Assembly (NCBI GenBank): GCA_028753945.1
Contig: JAPNXP010000003.1
Location: forward strand, 2,170,001-2,234,000
Direction: 5' to 3'
Source: Hexactinellida sp. DTS-2022
Lineage: Eukaryota > Porifera > Hexactinellida
Length of the DNA stretch: 64,000 nucleotides
Part shown: positions 57,768 through 64,000 of the stretch, piece after piece
Position numbering within the stretch: the stretch's first letter is position 1
How the letters are laid out: every line of letters begins with the position of its first letter
Made by a program: the position numbers and the translations under genes
The notes under the pieces: model-generated
Told to the model about the DNA's origin: nothing
What the model saw: the letters and a program-made list of their open reading frames with translations, nothing else
Database searches by the model: none

Positions 57768-59327
57768 TTCTCCGTAGACGGTGCCCTGGCCAGAGCTTTA
57801 TAGTTAATGGCCTGAAACTTGGCTTGTAGGTGCGGTGTTACCGTCTAATTTGCACATGGGGTTACGATTTTTGATTAACAAATTTTGGACACATTTTTAC
57901 CACCTTTTAACGAATTTATGGTCCATAGCTCAAAAGATGTAATACTAAACCCCCAATTTTCATTACACCATTGGATTCACCATAAAATTTTGCGTCTAAT
58001 GGGAGAAGACTAATTTTGATAATGGGTTTAATTCATGCCACTAGTGGGGGTTTAAATTTCTTTGTTTACTCACACTTCAGTTTCAGTGAAACTGTTAGAT
58101 CAAATTCCATTGTTTAACTTGTAATAAATATATTGATTAAACTTGTTAAATCTTACACTATTGTTTAAACTTGCGATAATCATATTGATTCCACTTGTGA
58201 AATCGAGTAGGCTTCTATTTAATAATTGAAAACTAAGATTTTACATTCCATAACAACAACAGATTATGTGATTATATTTACTTCTGCGTGAATATTCTGC
58301 ACAATGGATACACTGACATAATTAATCGCTCTGTATTTTTTCTTATAGAGAAGGTTCCAATTAGATTATTGGGGTTATCAACTTATCGTGTACTCTGAAT
58401 TCAAGTATTATAGTGAAATTCAATTTAAATTAATAATTATTGCAAATAACTGAACTTAATTTAGTTTGCTGTACATAATAATGGTGTTAAATTATTAATA
58501 ATTTGAATAATTATTTATACTAATTTGCTAAATTTCATTAATCTCAGAAATGATATAAGATAGAAACAAACTTTCAATTTATTAATTGGTCCTTATGCCA
58601 CGTACTAGTGTTGTAAGGTCGGAAAATTTCCTAGGAAATTTCCAAAAAATAGCTAAATTTCCGGAAATTTTACAAGGAAAAATTATTATATATATACCTA
58701 GTTTTTTTAATTTTGATAAACCATATCTATAATGTAGAGTTGTTGTTACTGTGCGCTTGTTATTTTCCCTCATGGCAGTCTAACTTAAGTAGCACAAAAA
58801 ATTTGGCAATTTAAAATAAAGTTCCTAAGCATAATTTGAAATATGTAATCTTTCCGGAAATTTCCATGGAAAACAAAATTTTTGGAAATTTTACAACACT
58901 ACCACGTACCACCTATACAAGTGGGTCTTGACACCTTAAGGTGATGATGACATCGTAAAAAAAATTGGTTTTTACAATTTTGTGAATTATATAATGCGAA
59001 TGGGTTGGTTGGTATTGGGTGATGACCCAACACGCACATAAAAATGCTGACTCATCACTTATTATATTCTACTGAAACTTTAATATCTTTGAAATGAAGT
59101 GAGCTAAAACGAAACTTCCAACTGACTAAATAAAGGTCGTTGCCTTCTGAAACACCTTTCTGAAATAATTTAACACCTTCATAGTGTTGATGACATGACG
59201 AAAAAAAAATCCAAAATTGCAGCTGTGCCGACAGCATCCTTTGGAGGCACTATCAATAAACTACCACCAAATATAGTGCCACGGGCCACCAAAAGAACAT
59301 GCGTCGGCACAGCTGCAATTTTGGATT
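57768..59327 (+). repeat. Composite repeat unit (A to B chimera) with nested hAT
   Basis: Starts TCTCCGTAGACGGTGCCC, runs into a type-B body. Hairpin 59205-59327 (short arm form on both sides). Interrupted at 58606-58901. Confidence 0.88.
58606..58901. mobile_element. hAT-type MITE, TSD CCACGTAC, GGAAATTTCC-rich
   Basis: Ends TAGTGTTGTAAGGTCGG and AATTTTACAACACTA, exact duplication CCACGTAC (58598-58605, 58902-58909). Subterminal GGAAATTTCC palindromes. Confidence 0.92.
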
Positions 59328-59558
59328 TTTTACATACTGAGATTTTAACAATATTGTCAAAACTAGGTTCTACTAGCTCTAAAACCTAGGTGATGTAATA
59401 TTCCTATAAAAAAGTTTCTAAATGCGCGAAAAGGCGCGACGTGGGCCACTAATAACTTTGAATCATATACATTAGGATTTTTGAAAAATTATACCTTGTT
59501 CAAGAAATATAATCAATAATCATGGGTGAACAATAAAAAATTTGTTAACAAACCTAAA

Positions 59559-60371
59559 CAGTGGCGGCGCTACCGTACTGTAACGAATGGGGCTAGCCAG
59601 GGCTGATAATTTTCTTAATGGGGCTAACACAAACTTGCTATATAAATTTGCTATTATATTTACTTGTTTCGCATTACTATTTTTTCCCCGAATAAGCGCC
59701 CCGGATTGGCAGATAAAATTACCCAACCAAGATTATCCCAAGTATACTAGCCTGTTCAAAGTGACCCTCCTCAGATAAGCTTATAACAAGATTTTAGTAA
59801 GATTTATTTGGCAGATCTTTAAAATTATTATTCTAATTTACTTTAGATATTTTTAGATTACTCTTCAGTCTTCACTATTTTCAAAATGTAAAATTAAAGT
59901 AGAGATATAATGAAAATTTTACATATTTAGTGTAATCTCCAGGGTTGCCGTGGGAATGGGAATCGTATTTATCCTATGGGAATTCCCACAGGTTTTCCCA
60001 TGGAAATTCCCACAGGTTTTCCCATGGAAATTTCCATATGGGAATCTTGAAATTCCTTATGGATTCCCATGGGAATTCCCACAGGTTTCCCGTCATTTGT
60101 GAAGCCATCAAAATCAAAAGTAGATCATATAAAGTATCCAATAGGATTAGGAATTCTCGTAGGATTTCGACGGGGGATTTGCCATGTGAAAACCACATAG
60201 GATTCCCACATGGGAATTCCTACGGAAACTCTGTGGGAATGGGATGGGAATGGGAATGAAAATTCCCTTCCCACGGCAACCCTGGTAATCTCAGCCCCAT
60301 CAACTGATGGGGCTAACAAAAAATGTGATGGAGCTAGCGCCCCATCTAGCCCCATGCTAGCGCCGCCACTG
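59559..60371. mobile_element. hAT-type element, TSD AACCTAAA
   Basis: Ends CAGTGGCGGCGCTACC and GCTAGCGCCGCCACTG, exact duplication AACCTAAA (59551-59558, 60372-60379). The empty site is visible in copy 1 at about 3339-3350. Holds a nested MITE. Confidence 0.92.
59940..60284. mobile_element. hAT-type MITE, TSD GTAATCTC, GGGAATTCCCAT-rich
   Basis: Ends CAGGGTTGCCGTGGG and CCCACGGCAACCCTG, exact duplication GTAATCTC (59932-59939, 60285-60292). Third member of the family at 27760 and 47160. Confidence 0.93.
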
Positions 60372-60543
60372 AACCTAAATTATAATTTATGACAGAATTA
60401 ACATGAATCGTCTAGAACTGCGTTTAGGAGACCACGTATATCATTTTTGATAATGCCATTCAGTTTGCTGCTACCGATAACCTATATGTCAATTATACTT
60501 CATTAGAGTCTATCTAGCATAGTTTTCCTACTTCCACTTACAC

Positions 60544-60783
60544 GCTTTGCATAGAATTTTGCTCCCCAGGACCAATTTCTTTGGGTAAAATTGGTCCCCC
60601 AACCAAAATTCCATGGAATATTGGTCCATGGTGGGACTGTCTCGCCATAGATGGTCCGCCGCCGTAGATGATCCGGCCGGACCATCCACGGCTGCCGTGG
60701 CTGGTCCCCCCTACTAATATTACATAAGATGAGGTTATCGTTGTTTTTTTGTATAGTATTATCTCAATCTATTGGGCAATACG
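60544..60783. other. Spacer with GGTCC-rich patch
   Basis: 60560-60715 is unusually rich in TGGTCC / GGACCA and CGGCC motifs on both strands, probably an unrecognised MITE. No gene. Confidence 0.4.
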
Positions 60784-63391
60784 AGTCGCCGGATTAAGAC
60801 CTAATTTATTGTTGGAATAAGACCTAAACTTGGTAAGTAGGAATAAGGCCTAAAATATTTTGAAGTTGGAATAAGACCTAAAACATATTTTGTTGGAATA
60901 AGACCTAAAACTTGGTAAGTAGGAATAAGGCCTAAAATATTTCGAAGTTGGAATAAGACCTAAAACTTGGTAGTAGGAATATTGCCCAAATAAGTTTGAT
61001 TTGATTGTTTATCTTTGGATTACTTTAAACATAAAATATTAATGATTTCCACATAATATTCATGTGTAATGAATGTGACCAACAAGGTTTAGACTGACTA
61101 GCGAAAACAAAGAAACCTAAATAAATACTTTCTTAATCAAAATATAATATCCAAAAATCATCATTGAAAGACTTTCATTATGCCATTGATTTTTCCCCGG
61201 CAAATTGGGCACTCATGGTTCTGAGCTTTCAATTCATTTGCACATCTTTCACAGAATCCAGCGTGGGCAAAATCCACATGCATAAGTGCAAAATTATCTT
61301 TCCTTTTCTGGAGGCATACGTGGCATCGTGATTCAATAGGTTCTTCATCACTGGATAAATCTGATTCATCCATTTCTGAGTTTATTTGATCTGTTGAAGT
61401 ACTTAATATAGTTTTGTTCTCGCTTCCTATTGTTAGGGAAATACAATTTATATACTCAAGGGGGGTATATATCATATTTATATATTTTGTTTTGTATTTG
61501 GTTCGTAGGTCAGCATTTAAACGAGTTATTAGTTTTGGCCCCCTAGTAGTTTCTAACCCATTATCCAACCTTTCGATTTCAAAATCTGATCTGATAATAC
61601 GTTATTCATGACCGTCATGAATTTCCAAATGTTTGGATGGTTTGTTTTTATGCACGACTTTAACGATTTGTGGTAGGATTCAGCCCCATTGTTTGTATTA
61701 ATCTCGTAGTAAAATACAGATAAACTTACACTCCCATCTATCCATGTTTTAGTAAAATATTTCTTAAAAGAATTAATAAGTTCCAATTTAGAACAATTTA
61801 ACCCATTTGTCGGTAGGTTAATAGTTAAATATGTAGGTTGAATATCCTCTTCTACTAAAATGGCAAAGCCATTAGTTTATGAATCCATGTTTTGAATACT
61901 CTGTTAATCTTGTAGAGTTTACCAAGACCCAACTTTTTTATTTTCTCGTAAAGAGCCTTAGTATAATGAAACCAACATCCTACCAGTATTATATTGGGGA
62001 AGACAGTTGTAAATGCATTGCGTGACGCTTTTTCAAAATCACACAATGCAAAGGTTGGTTTGAAATTAGGAATAAATCCATGAACTGCTGATAATACGGC
62101 TCTGTATAGCTGTTCACTCTTTACAGTCATCAATATGTGTATTGCTGGGATTGCATGCCCTTTGTACCGGATAAAAATTGTAAATAACTGGTAGAAAAGT
62201 CGCGGAACTACCTTAAATGTAGCATCGAAATGAATAGTTTGGTCATCAATAAGCTTTGATATCATGAGATCAGTTGCAAAAACTACAGCTGTTTCATTGC
62301 ATTCTCGAATTGTTAATCTGTAATTTATGGAATAAGAAGAGTGTAGCAAGAGATCTACAAACTCTTCAGGAGATGATGGCAACTTTGGCATCTCTAACTT
62401 CTTTCTCTTCAACAAAGTGCTCTCAATTTTCTTATAGGTTAGTGAACATGCTCCTGAAGAATTGCGAGATTCATTGTTAAACATTTCTCGTAAATTATCA
62501 GTGGATGACTCAGCTTTAAGTTTAATTCTGTTAGCTAGAACAATACTGTCCGATTTATATTCGTCTTTGGAATGATTATGCTCTCTTGTTATCTCCAAAA
62601 GATTGACAGCGATATCAACTTTCGCCAATCCCCCGCATGTAACCTGTTTAGCTAATGTGCATCTAAGATAAATGATTCCATTCGATTCGCGATACTTTGT
62701 ATATCTTTATCCCCCAGATGTATAATTAAAAGAATGTAATCTTTTGCCTTCAACAATCGAAAATTCCATTAATTAAATTGAGAGAAAATGCTTGGACAAA
62801 TAACAGTGAGTATATATAGTAATAGTATACTAGTCACAGAATTCATAAGTGACAAGTGAATCACCAGACATGGTATTATGTAATGTTATGTTATTAAGCT
62901 GATTATACAGACTTCACATTATATTATGGACTAATATCAATTTCAAATGCTTTAGGTGTTAAATAAAATTAATCTTATACCAGCAAAATATGTTTTAGGT
63001 CTTATTCTAACTTCAAAGTATTTTAGGCCTTATTCCTACTTACCAGTTTTAGGTCTTATTCCAACAAAATATGTTTTAGGTCTTATTCTAACTTCAAAGT
63101 ATTTTAGGCCTTATACCTACTTACCAAGTTTTAGGTCTTATTCCAACAAAATATGTTTTAGGTCTTATTCCAACTTCAAAATATTTTAGGCCTTTTTCCT
63201 ACTTAACAAGTTTTAGGTCTTATTCCAACAAAATATGTTTTAGGTCTTATTCCAACTTCAAAATATTTTAGGCCTTTTTCCTACTTACCAAGTTTTAGGT
63301 CTTATTCCAACAAAATATCTTTTAGGTCTTATTCCAACTTCAATTTTAGGTCTTATTCCACCTTCAATTTTAGGTCTTATTCCGGATTCCC
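60784..63391 (-). mobile_element. MULE DNA transposon with tandem-repeat TIRs, 9-bp TSD
   Basis: Exact 9-bp target duplication GGCAATACG (60775-60783, 63392-63400). Ends AGTCGCCGGATTAAGACC and, reversed, GGGAATCCGGAATAAGACC. Both ends are tandem arrays of GGAATAAGACCTAAAA units (left about 60795-60990, right about 62955-63391). Encloses a transposase relic on the minus strand. Confidence 0.92.
61161..62769 (-). pseudogene. MULE transposase with FLYWCH finger and C-terminal MDM2-type RING
   Basis: Starts at ATG 62767-62769 (MEFSIVEGKRLHSFNY). The FLYWCH finger follows (GIIYLRCTLAKQVTCGGL then EHNH), interrupted by an in-frame TAA near 62718. The MULE core has HFDATFK (first Asp), LCDFEKASRNAF (second Asp), GCWFHYTKALY and, after a frameshift near 61860, NNGAESYHKSLK with the catalytic Glu. 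A second frameshift near 61590 leads into an acidic linker and a C-terminal finger: CHVC, then LMH, FAH, CERC and CPIC. The ligand order Cys-Cys-His-His-Cys-Cys-Cys-Cys and the CANELKAQNHECPICR spacing are those of the MDM2 RING class (ubiquitin E3), not the usual C3HC4. Three disabling lesions make this copy a pseudogene. Confidence 0.85.
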
Positions 63392-63554
63392 GGCAATACG
63401 GTTTTAGTGTTATGAATTTATCAAGGTTATTTTTAATAGAAACTTAAAAATAGAAATATATTCCTAAGTAATATAATATTATTAATTAATTAATAACACT
63501 TTACTGACATGATTCAATATACATTCAATATTTAATTCGGTCGAGTAGGCATAT
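63392..63554. other. Short spacer, nothing recognised
   Basis: AT-rich sequence right of the MULE target duplication. Confidence 0.4.
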
Positions 63555-64000
63555 CAGGGTTGCCAACTCTCCCGCTTTTGTGACTTTTTTCTCCCATCCT
63601 CCCGACCTCCCGCCAAACTTTTCAAACTCCCGCTTTCAAGGGCGGCACGTCCTTTCGAAAAGTGGTACGGCGGAGAATTTTACAGTATATGAATGTGGTA
63701 CGGCAAAGCTGGCAATCCTGAAAAGTGGTACGGCGCTCGCCGCACCAGCCGTACCGGGTATGCCGCCCCTGCCCGCTTTTTTTGGAAATTGTTTCTATAC
63801 TTATATTTTATGATAAATAAGTAAATAACTGGATTTTTTGCTAAAATGATTCAAGACACGAGTACCAAGTTTTATTCTACTCATATACGTGTAAGTTAAT
63901 TAAGATTTATTTCCCCCTTATACTATTATGTTTGAATTCGAATTTAGAAGAAATTCTTAAAAATATCCCGGGTGGCCTTGCGCCTACATCCTCTAGATTC
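63555..64000. mobile_element. Left part of a hAT-type element (CAGGGTTGCCAAC end)
   Basis: Begins CAGGGTTGCCAACTCTCCCGC, same end as 32720-32994, with CTCCCGC motifs inside. The right end is not in the window or has been lost. It holds the nested MITE at 63637-63771. Confidence 0.6.
63637..63771. mobile_element. hAT-type MITE, TSD CCCGCTTT
   Basis: Ends CAAGGGCGGCA and TGCCGCCCCTG, exact duplication CCCGCTTT (63629-63636, 63772-63779). Interior repeats AAAAGTGGTACGGCG three times. Confidence 0.9.

Larger units (their letters stand above)
59413..60543. mobile_element. Old inverted-repeat element, copy 2
   Basis: Matches copy 1 (3190-3403 and 4306-4430) over GCGCGA..GGCGCGAC, AACAAACCTAAA, CGTCTAGAACTGCG and ACCGATAACCTATATGTC. 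Interrupted by the hAT element at 59559-60371. Confidence 0.7.

Noticed and set aside
62956-63189. 77-codon frame with repeated YVLGLILTSKYF
   Set aside because: Translation of the tandem-repeat terminal inverted repeat of a MULE.

Overview
This is a stretch of an AT-rich invertebrate animal genome, almost entirely built of transposable elements nested in one another inside the introns of one host gene. The host gene is read from four minus-strand exons with good splice sites and compatible phases: 50683-50845 and 49974-50255 together make a calcium-binding type C2 domain, and 5291-5509 and about 643-862 match the start of the MUN region of BAIAP3/UNC13D (Munc13-4) proteins. That family is animal-specific, which with the THAP/P-element, FLYWCH-MULE, hAT, Helitron and Ty3/gypsy content points to a metazoan. 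I cannot name the phylum. No prokaryotic features, rRNA, tRNA or CRISPR were seen.

Layout: 0.6-5.5 kb, two host exons separated by nested hAT elements and a Helitron. 6.4-25.6 kb, a large array of one composite repeat: a 54-60 bp monomer centred on an 18-bp perfect palindrome, alternating with long units (about 0.8 or 1.25 kb) that each end in a ~120-bp hairpin. 25.6-30.0 kb, a multi-exon P-element (THAP) transposase pseudogene split by two hAT MITEs. 30.6-31.7 kb, a minus-strand Helitron full of TGATCA sites. 32.1-34.8 kb, a broken MULE transposase gene (zinc-finger, FLYWCH and C-terminal remnants) carrying three MITEs. 35.2-36.9 kb, two Helitrons with nested MITEs, then an unassigned minus-strand exon at 36981-37269. 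38.4-42.3 kb, a decayed Ty3/gypsy pol. 42.9-44.0 kb, a stray composite unit. 44.0-49.1 kb, a hAT nest, a Helitron inserted into the first bases of another Helitron, and a run of mariner-like MITEs. 49.15-49.96 kb, a long-armed foldback element ending a few bases from a host splice donor.

51.0-59.3 kb is a second composite-repeat array, holding a nearly intact FLYWCH-MULE (51319-53192) with a single in-frame stop. 59.4-60.5 kb is a second copy of the old repeat found at 3-4.4 kb. 60.8-63.4 kb is another MULE, with a 9-bp target duplication, tandem-repeat terminal inverted repeats, and a transposase remnant ending in an MDM2-type C2H2C4 RING finger.

Twenty elements have hAT-type ends and 8-bp target duplications (most exact), so insertion order can be read directly. 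The most unusual signal is the composite repeat family: the two arms of its terminal hairpin often carry the same copy-specific changes, suggesting arm-to-arm correction or selection on the fold, and one inversion boundary falls inside such a hairpin.
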